From the NCBI RefSeq assembly GCF_015024225.1, contig NZ_JACJGM010000006.1, positions 124,001 to 188,000 on the forward strand: 64,000 nt of DNA, given 5' to 3'. Shown one piece after another: positions 40,591 to 49,045 of this stretch (within the stretch, counting starts at the first letter, position 1; each line of letters opens with the position of its first letter). The notes beneath the pieces were generated by a model that did not search any database, had not been told where the DNA came from, and saw only the letters and a program-made list of their open reading frames with translations. The position numbers and the translations under genes are program-made. This DNA is from Nocardioides lijunqiniae (GTDB taxonomy: Bacteria; Actinomycetota; Actinomycetes; Propionibacteriales; Nocardioidaceae).

Positions 40591-41753
40591 GACAGGTCTC
40601 CGCCCGCGATCGTCCACTGGAAGTGCACCGGGCGGCGCTCGCTCACGAACGGCTCGCCGTCGGTGGCCTCGCCCCGGTAGTCGATGGTCAGGTCGGCGAC
40701 CGGCTCGCCCCGGGCGACGTCGAAGACGAGCTGGTCGGGGTCGTCGGGGTCCTGGATGCTGAGGAACCCGGCGTTCAGCTGGTTGACGTTCCCCGCCGGC
40801 CGCAGCGGCTCGGCGTCTCCCAGCCGTGCCGAGAGCTCCAGCTCGTCGTCCCAGTACGTCGTGTCGTCCCCGCGCCCGCTGACCAGCGACAGCCGGTGCG
40901 GCCGGACGACGTGCACGATGAAGAACTCGCGGCCCTCCTCGGCCCAGCCGAGCCCGTCGACGTAGGGCGTGCGCAGGGTGAACTGGACCCGGCACTCGAG
41001 CCCCGGCCGGTAGTCGACCCGCACCTCGCTGTCGTCGAGGCGTCGCGGGGCGCCGCAGGGGGTGTCCGGGGCGTCGCGGATCTCCTCCTGCGACGGGAGC
41101 TCGGCGAGGTCGACCGCCTGACCGGCCTCGACGGACCCGTCGGAGGCGTCGACGACCTGGGTGACGCCGTCGACGGTGACGCGCACCTCGAGCTCGGTCG
41201 GGTCGCCCTCCACCGCGACCCAGCGCCCGCCTCCCTGCTGGAGGGGACCGTTGGGGTCCAGGACGAGGCCACCACGCCCGGTGACGGGGTAGTCGCGACC
41301 GTCGGCGCGCAGCACGACCTCGGTCTCCTGCGCGTAGGGCCGGGCGATCGCGGACAACGGGATCTGGTAGTCCTTCTCGAGCTTGACCTCGACCCGGACG
41401 AAGCGCCCGCCCTCGGGCGCCCGCACGTTGGCCGCGGCCCCGAGCAGGTCCGGCAGCTCCTCGCGCACGTCGCCCGCCCCGGCCTTCGTGCGCGCCCACG
41501 GCAGCAGCACCTCGCCGTAGTCGGCCAGGTCGTCCTGCTGGAAGGGCGAGTCGAACAGCTGGCCCACCGCGGCCCGGGGCCGGTCGTCGTCGACGCTGCG
41601 CACCACGACCAGGGCGACCGCGAGCGCGACGACGAGGACCGTCAGCGCCGCGACGAGGGGCCACAGACTGCGGCGCCTGCGGCTGAGGGTCGGTGCCGCC
41701 GGCGCTGTCGGCTCAGCCGCGGCAACCGGCTCGACCGAGCTCTCGTGATCCAT
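40587..41753 (-). CDS. Single-pass membrane protein, paralogue A of a pair
   Basis: Protein of 388 residues. The N-terminal cytosolic part is Ala/Pro-rich (about 1-25), followed by RRRR and a membrane helix (about 32-55), then an extracytoplasmic beta-rich domain with two Cys (DTPCGAPRR, GLECRVQFTL). Resembles paralogue B over the domain containing LGWAEEGREFF. The ATG at 41753 (MDHESSVEP) is preferred over 41783. No family recognised. Adjacent to an L,D-transpeptidase gene on the same strand (47-base gap), which hints at an envelope role without proving it. Confidence 0.7.
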   Translation of the reverse strand: MDHESSVEPVAAAEPTAPAAPTLSRRRRSLWPLVAALTVLVVALAVALVVVRSVDDDRPRAAVGQLFDSPFQQDDLADYGEVLLPWARTKAGAGDVREELPDLLGAAANVRAPEGGRFVRVEVKLEKDYQIPLSAIARPYAQETEVVLRADGRDYPVTGRGGLVLDPNGPLQQGGGRWVAVEGDPTELEVRVTVDGVTQVVDASDGSVEAGQAVDLAELPSQEEIRDAPDTPCGAPRRLDDSEVRVDYRPGLECRVQFTLRTPYVDGLGWAEEGREFFIVHVVRPHRLSLVSGRGDDTTYWDDELELSARLGDAEPLRPAGNVNQLNAGFLSIQDPDDPDQLVFDVARGEPVADLTIDYRGEATDGEPFVSERRPVHFQWTIAGGDLS

Positions 41754-41800
41754 GGGCAGCACCGTGCCCCGCGCGGGGGCCACCGAAACTCGGCGACGTA

Positions 41801-42541
41801 TCAGGCGGTGACGACGACCGTGGTGCCGAGGGGGGCGAACTCCCAGAGGCGGATCGCGTCGGAGCGGCGCTGCCGGATGCAGCCGTGGGAGAGCGGCGTG
41901 CCGAGCTGCTCGAATGTCTGGACCCGCTTCCCGTCGTCGACGGGGATGTCGTGGAAGCCGATGGCGGCGCCGGCGTCGCCCTCGGTGAACCGGACGAAGT
42001 ACTTCATGGTGCCGGAGTCGTCGATGCCGACGGCGTCCTCCGAGCGGGAGTAGACCTCGTAGGTGCCGGGGTCGAGGTTGTCGTAGGCGCTGCCGCTGAC
42101 CAGGTAGGTGCGGACGACCTCGTCGTCGCCGTCGACGAGCCAGACCCGCTGGCGGCCCTCGCTGAAGACCACGCGCCGGCCGTCGCCGGAGCGGGCCGGC
42201 AGGGCCTTCTCACGCCGCAGCGCCTGCTTGCGCTCCTGCTCGGCAGCCGCCGTGCCCCCGGTGCTCTTCTCGGCGCCGGCGGCACCCGAGGCGTTGCCGG
42301 CGGGAGCGGAGACGGCGTCGGGCTCCTCCAGGGTGCTGGGCGAGGGCGACTCGGAGGGCGTGGTCGAGGTGTCGCGCGCGGCCCCGGCGAGGTCGCTGGC
42401 GACGTCGCGCGGGGTGTCGTCGGCGGTGGAGGGCAGCACGCCGGTGCCGCCGAGGACGGCGATCAGCGTCACGGCCAGCGAGGACCCGAGGATGGCCATC
42501 CGCCCGTAGCGCGGGCGGACCGGGGCGCGGTGCTTGCTCAC
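41801..42541 (-). CDS. L,D-transpeptidase (YkuD domain)
   Basis: Envelope enzyme of 246 residues that forms 3-3 crosslinks in peptidoglycan or attaches proteins. The N-terminus has one hydrophobic anchor/signal (about 14-36) and a long Ser/Thr/Ala/Glu linker (about 40-120). The YkuD domain follows (RRVVFSEGRQRVWLVDGDDEVVRTYLVSG onward) with the catalytic motif SHGCIRQRRSDA near residue 219, including His and Cys. The usual substrate loop HD (GFHDIP) is present. Start ATG 42541 is five bases downstream of the parA stop, so the two are likely co-transcribed. Confidence 0.9.
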   Translation of the reverse strand: MSKHRAPVRPRYGRMAILGSSLAVTLIAVLGGTGVLPSTADDTPRDVASDLAGAARDTSTTPSESPSPSTLEEPDAVSAPAGNASGAAGAEKSTGGTAAAEQERKQALRREKALPARSGDGRRVVFSEGRQRVWLVDGDDEVVRTYLVSGSAYDNLDPGTYEVYSRSEDAVGIDDSGTMKYFVRFTEGDAGAAIGFHDIPVDDGKRVQTFEQLGTPLSHGCIRQRRSDAIRLWEFAPLGTTVVVTA

Positions 42542-42545
42542 GCGC

Positions 42546-43352
42546 TCACGCCCGCTTGGTGCGCTTCGGGCGGCGGCTGCGCTCGACGAGGTTGGCGGCG
42601 ACGTCGCGGTAGGCCTTCGCCCCCTTGCTCGAGCGGCTCGTGGACAGGATCGAGCGCCCGGCGGCGGGCGCCTCCGCGAACTTGATCGTCTTGGGGATCG
42701 GCGGCTCCACGACGTCGAGGTCGTAGGTCTGGGAGATCGTCTCCAGCACGGTGCGGGAGTGGGTGGTGCGCCCGTCGTAGAGCGTGGGCAGCACGCCCCA
42801 GACGGCCAGGCCCTTGTTGGTGAAGCGGCGCACGTCGTGGACGGTGTCGAGCAGCTGGCCCACCCCGCGGTGCGACAGCGTCTCGCACTGCAGCGGGATG
42901 AGCACGCCGTCGGCGGCGGTCAGGGCGGCCACCGTGAGGACGCCGAGCGACGGCGGGCAGTCGAGCAGCACCCAGTCGTAGCCGGCGCCCTTCTCGTCGA
43001 GGTCCTCGATGACGCCGCGCACGACGTGCTCGCGGCCGGTGCGAGTGAGCAGGTCGGCCTCGGCCCGGGCGAGCTCGATGGTGGCCGGCAGCAGGTCCAC
43101 GCCGTCCTCGGTCGCCAGGATCACCTCGGTGGGGTCCAGACCCTTGGTCAGCACCTGGTGGACCGACAGCTCGAGGTCCTCGGGGTCGATGCCGAGGGAG
43201 AAGGTCAGGCACGCCTGGGGGTCCAGGTCGACCAGCAGCACCTTCTGGCCGAGCTCCGCCAGCGCCGCGCCGATCGAGGCCACCGAGGTCGTCTTGGCGA
43301 CGCCGCCCTTCTGGTTGGCGACCGCGAGGACGGTGGTGCGCTGCTTGCTCAT
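42546..43352 (-). CDS. ParA/Soj-family ATPase (orphan)
   Basis: Deviant-Walker ATPase of 268 residues. The P-loop KGGVAKTTSVASIG is at about 15-28 with the signature Lys; then VLLVDLDPQACLTFSLG, VLLDCPPSLGVLTVAAL and CETLSHRGVGQLLDTV. The C-terminus is basic (RSRRPKRTKRA), suitable for DNA binding. No parB gene, centromere-like repeat or plasmid replication gene is nearby, so it is a chromosomal orphan that may position a non-chromosome cargo, as McdA or PpfA do. Its operon partner is an L,D-transpeptidase. Start ATG 43352. Confidence 0.88.
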   Translation of the reverse strand: MSKQRTTVLAVANQKGGVAKTTSVASIGAALAELGQKVLLVDLDPQACLTFSLGIDPEDLELSVHQVLTKGLDPTEVILATEDGVDLLPATIELARAEADLLTRTGREHVVRGVIEDLDEKGAGYDWVLLDCPPSLGVLTVAALTAADGVLIPLQCETLSHRGVGQLLDTVHDVRRFTNKGLAVWGVLPTLYDGRTTHSRTVLETISQTYDLDVVEPPIPKTIKFAEAPAAGRSILSTSRSSKGAKAYRDVAANLVERSRRPKRTKRA

Positions 43353-43424
43353 CGGGGTCCATCATGCCGGACCCGAGCACGCGGGTGGGGCACCCGGTGC
43401 GGGTGCGGCTGTTTTACTGACGCC

Positions 43425-44186
43425 ATGTCACGCACCGCGCTCGTCACCGGCCCCACCGCGGGGATCGGCCACTCCTTCGCCCACCAGCTCGCCGCCCGCG
43501 GCCACGACCTGGTCCTCGTCGCCCGCGACCAGGTCCGCCTGGAGGCCGTCGCCGCCGAGATCACCCAGCGGTACGGCGTGCTGGTGGAGGTGCTGCCGGC
43601 CGACCTCGGCGACCGTGACGACCTGGCGCAGGTCGAGGCGCGGCTGTCCGACCCGGCGCGGCCCGTGGACCTGCTGGTCAACAACGCGGGCTTCGGCCTG
43701 AAGGGGCGCTTCCTCGACAACGACGTCGACACCGAGGTCGGCATGCTGGAGGTCCTGGTCACGGCCGTGCTGCGGCTGACCCACGCCGCGCTGGGGCCGA
43801 TGGCCGAGCGCGGCCACGGCGGGGTGATCAACGTGTCCAGCGTGGCGGCGTTCCTGCCCCGCGGCACCTACGCGGCCGCCAAGGCGTGGGTCAACAGCTT
43901 CAGCGAGTGGGCGGCCAACGAGTACCGCCCGCAGGGCGTGACCGTGATGGCGCTCTGCCCCGGCTTCACCAAGACCGAGTTCCACGAGCGGATGGACGTG
44001 GGTCGCGGGTCGGCGCCCGGCTTCCTGTGGCTCGACGCGGACTTCCTGGTGGCCAAGGCGCTGCAGGACTTCGACAAGGGTCGCACCTACTCGGTCCCCG
44101 GGGCGCAGTACAAGACGATCGTGGCGCTGACCCGGCTCATCCCGAACCGCGCGCTCCAGGCCTACCAGTCGATGGGCCGCCGCTGA
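43425..44186 (+). CDS. SDR-family oxidoreductase (DltE/YqjQ-like)
   Basis: Short-chain dehydrogenase of 253 residues: TGPTAGIGHSFAHQLAARGHDLVLVARD nucleotide site (about 8-35), LLVNNAGFG at about 83-91, catalytic Ser in INVSSVAAF, and YAAAK in the active site. Substrate unknown; related proteins are oxidoreductases acting on lipids or xenobiotics. There is no ribosome site; a TTTACT box ends six bases before ATG 43425, consistent with leaderless expression. It diverges from parA across 72 bases and converges on marC. Confidence 0.85.
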   Translation: MSRTALVTGPTAGIGHSFAHQLAARGHDLVLVARDQVRLEAVAAEITQRYGVLVEVLPADLGDRDDLAQVEARLSDPARPVDLLVNNAGFGLKGRFLDNDVDTEVGMLEVLVTAVLRLTHAALGPMAERGHGGVINVSSVAAFLPRGTYAAAKAWVNSFSEWAANEYRPQGVTVMALCPGFTKTEFHERMDVGRGSAPGFLWLDADFLVAKALQDFDKGRTYSVPGAQYKTIVALTRLIPNRALQAYQSMGRR

Positions 44187-44207
44187 GCGGACCGACGCCG
44201 GCTCAGC
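44182..44207. terminator. Convergent-end inverted repeat holding both stop codons
   Basis: GCTGAGC ... GCTCAGC, seven-base arms, 12-base GC-rich spacer. Both TGA stops (44184-44186 and 44203-44205) are in the arms. Confidence 0.5.
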
Positions 44208-44820
44208 CCTCGCCGTTGATGAACGCGCGGACGGCGTCGGCCACGAGCTGCACCGCGATCGCGGAGAGCAGCAGCCCGGCGATGCGGGTCACCAGGAGGA
44301 CGCCGCTCTCGCGGATCAGCTTGAGGATCGGCAGCGAGTAGCGCATCGCGGCCCACAGGCTCGCGTGCACGAGGACGACCCCGAGGGCGACGGCGACGAA
44401 CGTCGGGCCGCTGTCCACCTCGCGGGTGAACAGCATCGTCGCCACGATGGCGCCGGGACCGGCCAGCAGGGGCGTGCCGAGGGGCACCAGCGCGACGTTG
44501 GTCCCGACCTGGGCGGTGGGCTCCTTCTCGTTGCCCGTCAGCAGCTCCAGGGCGACCAGGAGCAGCAGCAGGCCGCCGGCGCACTGGAGGGCGGGCAGCG
44601 AGATGTGGAGGTAGCCCAGGATCTGCTGGCCGAAGAACGCGAAGACCGTGATCACGAAGAACGACACGGCCACGGCCTGCCAGGCGGCGCGACGGGCCGA
44701 GGACGGCGAGCGGCCGCCGGTGAGCGACAGGAAGATCGGCACCGTCCCGACCGGGTCCATGATCACGAAGAGGGTCACGAACACCTCGACGAACAGCACG
44801 GTGTCCAGGACGCTGCTCAC
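44203..44820 (-). CDS. MarC-family integral membrane protein
   Basis: Inner-membrane protein of 205 residues with six hydrophobic helices. MarC signatures are the start VLFVEVFVTLFVIMDPVGTVPIFLSLTGG (about 8-36), LLLLLVALELLTG and the mid-protein VPLGTPLLAGPGAIVATMLF. The family was once linked to antibiotic resistance but its transport function is unsettled. The GTG start at 44820 overlaps the PHP-domain gene stop by four bases (GTGA), so both are translated from one message. This PHP-MarC order is common in actinobacteria. Confidence 0.88.
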   Translation of the reverse strand: MSSVLDTVLFVEVFVTLFVIMDPVGTVPIFLSLTGGRSPSSARRAAWQAVAVSFFVITVFAFFGQQILGYLHISLPALQCAGGLLLLLVALELLTGNEKEPTAQVGTNVALVPLGTPLLAGPGAIVATMLFTREVDSGPTFVAVALGVVLVHASLWAAMRYSLPILKLIRESGVLLVTRIAGLLLSAIAVQLVADAVRAFINGEG

Positions 44821-45695
44821 GGGCGCAGCACCTGCGGAGTGGCCCGACCCGAGCGCTCCGCGGCGGCGGCCGCGAGGTCGAGCAGGCGGGCGTACTCCTC
44901 GGGGGCGGTGGTGTTGACGCCCAGGTCGTGGTCGCGCTTGCCGGTGCCGTGGTAGTCGCTCGAGCCCGTCACCACCAGGCCCAGGTTGCGCGCGATGGCG
45001 CGCAGCCGGTCGCGGTCGTCGGGTCCGTGGTCCTGGTGGTCGACCTCGAGGCCGGCGAGCCCGGCCTGCGCGAGCGCGGCGATCTCGGCCTCGTCGGGCT
45101 GGTCCGGCCCGCGCCGCCCCCAGGGGTGCGCGATCACGCTCACTCCCCCGGCCTCGGCCACCACGGCCATGACGTCGAGCAGCCCGGCGGCGTACCGGTC
45201 GACGTACGCCGGGCGGCCGGGGTTGAGCCACTGCCGGAACGCCTCGGTGCGGTCCGACACGACGCCCAGCTCCACCAGCGCGTCGGCGACGTGGGGGCGG
45301 CCGGTGGCGGCGGTGCCGGGAGAGACGCGGCGCACGTCCTGGGCCTGGATCGCGATGCCGTGGGTGCGGAGCCGCTCGAGCATCGCGGGCACGCGGGAGT
45401 TGCGACCGGCCAGGATCTTGGCCAGCGCCTGCTCGAGGCCGGCGTGCGTGGGGTCGGGGAGGTAGGCCAGCAGGTGCACGCCGGCGCCCTGGTGGCGGGT
45501 GCTGACCTCCATGCCGCGCACGAGCTCGATCCCGACCTCCCGGGCGGTCTCCTCGGCCTCGGCCCAGCCGGTGGCGGTGTCGTGGTCGGTGATGGCCACG
45601 ACGTCCAGTCCGGCCCCGGCGGCCGCGCGCACGAGCTCGGCCGGGGTGTCGGTCCCGTCGCTGGCCCGGGAGTGGGTGTGGAGGTCGATGCGCAC
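44817..45695 (-). CDS. PHP-domain phosphoesterase (RNase AM / YciV-like)
   Basis: Metal-dependent phosphoesterase of 292 residues. PHP ligands are visible in order: DLHTHSRASDGT, ITDHDTATG, GMEVST, IAHPWG and GSSDYHG. Homologues include the E. coli enzyme that trims 5' ends of rRNA and degrades short oligonucleotides or 3',5'-bisphosphates; either activity is possible. The start ATG 45695 is at the conserved MRIDLHTH. It is downstream of the DUF6758 gene by 26 bases and overlaps marC. Confidence 0.9.
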   Translation of the reverse strand: MRIDLHTHSRASDGTDTPAELVRAAAGAGLDVVAITDHDTATGWAEAEETAREVGIELVRGMEVSTRHQGAGVHLLAYLPDPTHAGLEQALAKILAGRNSRVPAMLERLRTHGIAIQAQDVRRVSPGTAATGRPHVADALVELGVVSDRTEAFRQWLNPGRPAYVDRYAAGLLDVMAVVAEAGGVSVIAHPWGRRGPDQPDEAEIAALAQAGLAGLEVDHQDHGPDDRDRLRAIARNLGLVVTGSSDYHGTGKRDHDLGVNTTAPEEYARLLDLAAAAAERSGRATPQVLRP

Positions 45696-45721
45696 CCTAG
45701 AAGACTAGGGCGTGAGCGGGC

Positions 45722-46357
45722 TCACCACGCGGGCGCCGGACCCCCGAACGGCACCGCCAGGAGGCCGGGCCCGAGCGCGGAGAGGTCGCGCAGCACCCAG
45801 TCGGGTCGCAGCAGCAGGACCGCCGATGCGGGCCGCAGGACCAGCCACAGCCACCGGCCTCCCGACTCCCCGGCCAGCACCGAGCGGTCCCACTCGCGCG
45901 AGCCGTCGCTCGTCGAGACCGGCCACAGCGAGAGCGGCTGGTGCTCGACGCGGATCTTGACCATCGGCGGTCCCTCGCCCACCTCGTGGCCGGGGTCGTC
46001 GTGGCGGGTGCCGGCGATCCGGGCGCCGAGGCCCGTGCCGGGCTCCTCGGTCACCACGATCACGTCGACGGGGCCGTCCTGCGCGCTGGTGCCGGAGATG
46101 CAGCTTATCGTGCCCCGTGCGCTCCCGGGCTCGGCACCCACGACGGCGAAGTCCGTGATGCTCCACCCGGGGCCCAGCGGCCAGGGGGTCAGGGTCGGGA
46201 AGCCGTCGGCGGCGCGCAGATGGTCGCCGAACTCGTCGTACGACGCCTCGAGGGGCCGCCAGAGCGGCGCGACCTCGCCGTGGTCGGGGCACGTCCAGCG
46301 GCCGTCCGCCTGCAGCACCGGCGCGGGGCAGCGGGGGCAGCCCGGGGACAGGGACAT
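45722..46357 (-). CDS. DUF6758 family protein
   Basis: Actinobacterial protein of 211 residues, DUF6758 family. The first ~30 residues form a small zinc-ribbon-like unit (CPRCPAPVLQADGRWTCPDHG) with three Cys and one His. The rest is an alpha/beta domain with WPLGPGWSITDFAVVG, a central VDVIVVTEEPGTGLGARIAG, a VKIRVEHQPLSLWPV stretch and a C-terminal LLRPDWVLRDLSALGP. No membrane segment. Function unknown. It lies upstream of the PHP-MarC genes on the same strand and is conserved there in related genomes from memory. Confidence 0.78.
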   Translation of the reverse strand: MSLSPGCPRCPAPVLQADGRWTCPDHGEVAPLWRPLEASYDEFGDHLRAADGFPTLTPWPLGPGWSITDFAVVGAEPGSARGTISCISGTSAQDGPVDVIVVTEEPGTGLGARIAGTRHDDPGHEVGEGPPMVKIRVEHQPLSLWPVSTSDGSREWDRSVLAGESGGRWLWLVLRPASAVLLLRPDWVLRDLSALGPGLLAVPFGGPAPAW

Positions 46358-46388
46358 GCGACCACGGTGCTGGCGATCCTCGCCGTGG

Positions 46389-46949
46389 TCAAGAGTTCCA
46401 GCGCAGGACGACCGGGCTCTCCCGCTCGTGCCCGAGGACCGGCACCCGTGCGGTGTCGAGCCGGAACAGCCGCCCGTCGACGACCGGGAGCCCGAGCCAC
46501 CGCGCGGTGAGCACCCGCAGCGAGTGCCCGTGGGCGAACACCAGGGTGCGCCCCTCGGCGCCCTCCGCGCGGGCCACGACCCGGTCCAGCCGCGCCCCGA
46601 CCTCCTCGGCGCTCTCGCCGCCGGGGCAGGGGTGGGTCCACACGGTCCAGTCGGGCACGGTCTCGCGGATCTCGGCGGTCGTCACGCCCTCGTAGTCGCC
46701 GTAGGCCCACTCGACGAGGTCCTCGTCGGGCTCGGCGTCGGCGAAGCCCGCGAGCTCCGCCGTACGCCGCGCGCGCTGCCGCGGGCTCGTGAGGACCAGC
46801 GCGAACTCCTGCTCCCCCAGCGGCCCGGCGAGGTCGCGGGCCAGCTCCTCGCCGTGCGGGAGGAGCGGCAGGTCGGTGACCGAGGTGTGGCGACCGTTCT
46901 CGCTCCACTCGGTGGGTCCGTGCCGGACCAGCCAGAGCTCGTGGGGCAT
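46389..46949 (-). CDS. Histidine phosphatase superfamily protein
   Basis: Phosphatase of 186 residues in the phosphoglycerate-mutase-like fold. The active RHG motif is LVRHGPTEWSENGRHTS (about 7-24); the general-acid Glu lies in VEWAYGDYEG (about 80-89), and the second catalytic His in LVFAHGHSLRVLTARWL (about 137-153). Substrate not evident; small sugar phosphates or cofactor intermediates are common. It sits directly after the ion-channel gene (4-base gap), so probably in its operon, followed by DUF6758, PHP and MarC on the same strand. Confidence 0.88.
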   Translation of the reverse strand: MPHELWLVRHGPTEWSENGRHTSVTDLPLLPHGEELARDLAGPLGEQEFALVLTSPRQRARRTAELAGFADAEPDEDLVEWAYGDYEGVTTAEIRETVPDWTVWTHPCPGGESAEEVGARLDRVVARAEGAEGRTLVFAHGHSLRVLTARWLGLPVVDGRLFRLDTARVPVLGHERESPVVLRWNS

Positions 46950-46953
46950 CGGC

Positions 46954-48909
46954 TCAGGCCTCGGCGAGCACGACGACGCGGTCGCCGTCCTGGACGGTGA
47001 AGGTCTGGGACTTCGCGGGGTTCACCACGACACCGAAGCCTGCCACGTCGTCCTCGCCGAGCGACAGCGACCGGTAGCCCAGCGCCGTCTCGCCCCGCGC
47101 GGTGGCGCCCGCGACCACCGTCGCGTAGGTGACCTCGCGGCCCGGCTGGACGTACCACTCGGCGGGGCGCAGGTAGATCTCGCTGCCCTGGTCGCCGAGG
47201 AGCTGGCCGAAGACCGCCTCCAGCCGGCGGTCCTCGGAGAGCTGGGTGACCAGCAGGCTCACGATCTCGCCGCTGACGACCACGTCGTCGACGTGGGCGA
47301 CCTGCGCCAGCACCCGGTTGCGGTCGTCGAGCATCTCGGTGACCACCGGCGTGGCCGAGCCGAGGCGGCCGAGGATGTCGCGCACGTGCAGCAGCGTCAC
47401 CAGCGTGCGGGCGTCGGCCGCCTGGACGCCGAGGTGGTCGGAGTAGCAGAGCACGATGACCTGGTCGAGGCCGTCGACCACGTGGGCCTCGAGGGTCGCG
47501 CGGTCGGTGGTGGAGGCCGCGACGACGCTCACCGCGAGGTGCTCGAGCGCCGGGACGGCGGGGGCGCCGAAGGACGTCAGCACGGTCAGCGTCGAGCCGG
47601 CCGGCGCGTAGTGGTCGAGCTCGCGCAGCACGATCGGGGCGCGCTCGTTCCAGCCGATCAGGACGCCGTGGGTCGGCTGCTCCTCGGCCGCGACCGCCGT
47701 GCCGAGGGCGGAGAGGTCGGGTCCGACCAGCGAGCGGCCCTCGGTCTCGAGCCCGGCGTCGTCCTCAGCGACCACCACGAGGGTGCGGTTGCCCACGACG
47801 GTGTCCGCGGGCGGGTTGAGGGTCGGGACGCCGTCCTCGATCAGCCCGATGACCGAGGCCTTCTCGAAGGCCAGCACCGCGTCGCCGTACGTCTGCGCGC
47901 CGAGGTCGTGCTGCTCGAGGAAGTAGATCTCGTCGCCGTCGTAGTCGAAGAGCTCGGTGTAGACCGCCGCCGCGCCGGACTGGCGCGAGGTCTGCACGAC
48001 GAGCTTGGCGACGGTCTCGCGGATGTCGAGCAGGACCGTGCGGTCGGCGCCCACCAGGCGGGCCGCCTCGAGGTTCGTGGGGTTGCGGATCTCGGCCACG
48101 ATGTTGGGGCCGTCGGCGCCCCCGTGGGTGAGCGCGAGCAGGGTCTTGATGACCTCGCTGTCGGGGTCCTCCGACGACTCGGGCGCCAGCAGGATGACCG
48201 AGCGCGCGCTCGTGTGGCTGCTGAGCGCGAGGTCGTCGATGTCCATCGGGGAGCCGGAGCGGCAGATGACGCGGGTGCCGCGCAGGTCCGGGACCTTGGC
48301 GGCGACGTCGTCCTCCATCTCCACCTTGTCGCGGTCGGCGAGGATCACGATCACCGGCTTGCGGCGGCTCTCGTTGGCCAGCGTCAGCTCGCTGATGATC
48401 GTGTAGATCGAGTCCGACCAGCCCAGGATCACCGTGTGGTCCTGCTCGAGGACGATCGAGCGGCCCCGGCGCAGGTCGGCCAGCTTGGTGTCGATGCCGG
48501 CGGCGATGACGCCGATCAGCGCGCTCACGATGAAGAGTCCGGCGACGGTCAGCGCCAGCATCGTGAGCACGAACCGCCAGGAGCTGGGGTCGTCGCCGCC
48601 GATGGTCCCGGGGTCGAGGGCGTGGAGCAGGCTGTAGAACATCTCGTGCAGGAAGCCCTCGGGCGCGTCCGACTCCGGGCGCAGGTCGAGCACGGTGACG
48701 AACACCGAGAACACGACGATCAGCACGACCGTCGCGACGGTGAGCCAGGCGATCAGCGCGGGGGTGCCGCGCGACATGCTGTTGTCGAACCGGTAGCGCA
48801 GCCGGTCCCCCAGGTCGGAGCGCGGCGCGGTCGTCGTGCGCCCGCCCGACCCGCCCTTCGCGATCGCCTTCGCCGTGCGCGCGCGCAGCTGCTGTCCGGT
48901 CCGTGCCAT
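46954..48909 (-). CDS. CASTOR/POLLUX-like cation channel
   Basis: Membrane channel of 651 residues. The N-terminus is basic; a first helix (about 50-75, ALIAWLTVATVVLIVVFSVFVT), a pore-loop-like FLHEMFYSLLHALDPGTIGG and a second helix (about 110-135) give a two-helix pore. Two large RCK-like Rossmann domains follow, one beginning HTVILGWSDSIYTIISEL and the second THGVLIGWNERAPIVLREL. Layout matches CASTOR/POLLUX channels of plants and their bacterial relatives, which conduct K+ or Ca2+ and respond to ligand on the RCK gating ring. The selectivity filter is unlike the usual TVGYG. ATG 48909 begins the basic tail. Confidence 0.85.
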   Translation of the reverse strand: MARTGQQLRARTAKAIAKGGSGGRTTTAPRSDLGDRLRYRFDNSMSRGTPALIAWLTVATVVLIVVFSVFVTVLDLRPESDAPEGFLHEMFYSLLHALDPGTIGGDDPSSWRFVLTMLALTVAGLFIVSALIGVIAAGIDTKLADLRRGRSIVLEQDHTVILGWSDSIYTIISELTLANESRRKPVIVILADRDKVEMEDDVAAKVPDLRGTRVICRSGSPMDIDDLALSSHTSARSVILLAPESSEDPDSEVIKTLLALTHGGADGPNIVAEIRNPTNLEAARLVGADRTVLLDIRETVAKLVVQTSRQSGAAAVYTELFDYDGDEIYFLEQHDLGAQTYGDAVLAFEKASVIGLIEDGVPTLNPPADTVVGNRTLVVVAEDDAGLETEGRSLVGPDLSALGTAVAAEEQPTHGVLIGWNERAPIVLRELDHYAPAGSTLTVLTSFGAPAVPALEHLAVSVVAASTTDRATLEAHVVDGLDQVIVLCYSDHLGVQAADARTLVTLLHVRDILGRLGSATPVVTEMLDDRNRVLAQVAHVDDVVVSGEIVSLLVTQLSEDRRLEAVFGQLLGDQGSEIYLRPAEWYVQPGREVTYATVVAGATARGETALGYRSLSLGEDDVAGFGVVVNPAKSQTFTVQDGDRVVVLAEA

Positions 48910-49017
48910 CCGCCACCCCAGGTGTCTCCGTGCCGGAGAGCCGGCGCGCCATCGTCGCGCAGAACGGGTGCGCCGCGGGGCGGTTTGCCGACACTCGCGG
49001 CGCGTCGCTTGTCACAT

Positions 49018-49045
49018 GGATACTCGGTATGCATACTCCGTATCC
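49018..49045. promoter_or_regulatory. 28-bp PadR-type operator abutting the padR start
   Basis: GGATAC-N3-GTATGCATAC-N3-GTATCC; the three blocks are mutually symmetric and only the N3 triplets break symmetry. It ends on the base before the ATG at 49046 and spans the likely promoter, so bound PadR would block its own start and the ABC genes. Confidence 0.65.

Noticed and set aside
42546..43352. ParA as sign of an integrated plasmid or ICE
   Set aside because: No integrase, relaxase, replication gene, tRNA attachment site or composition change nearby.
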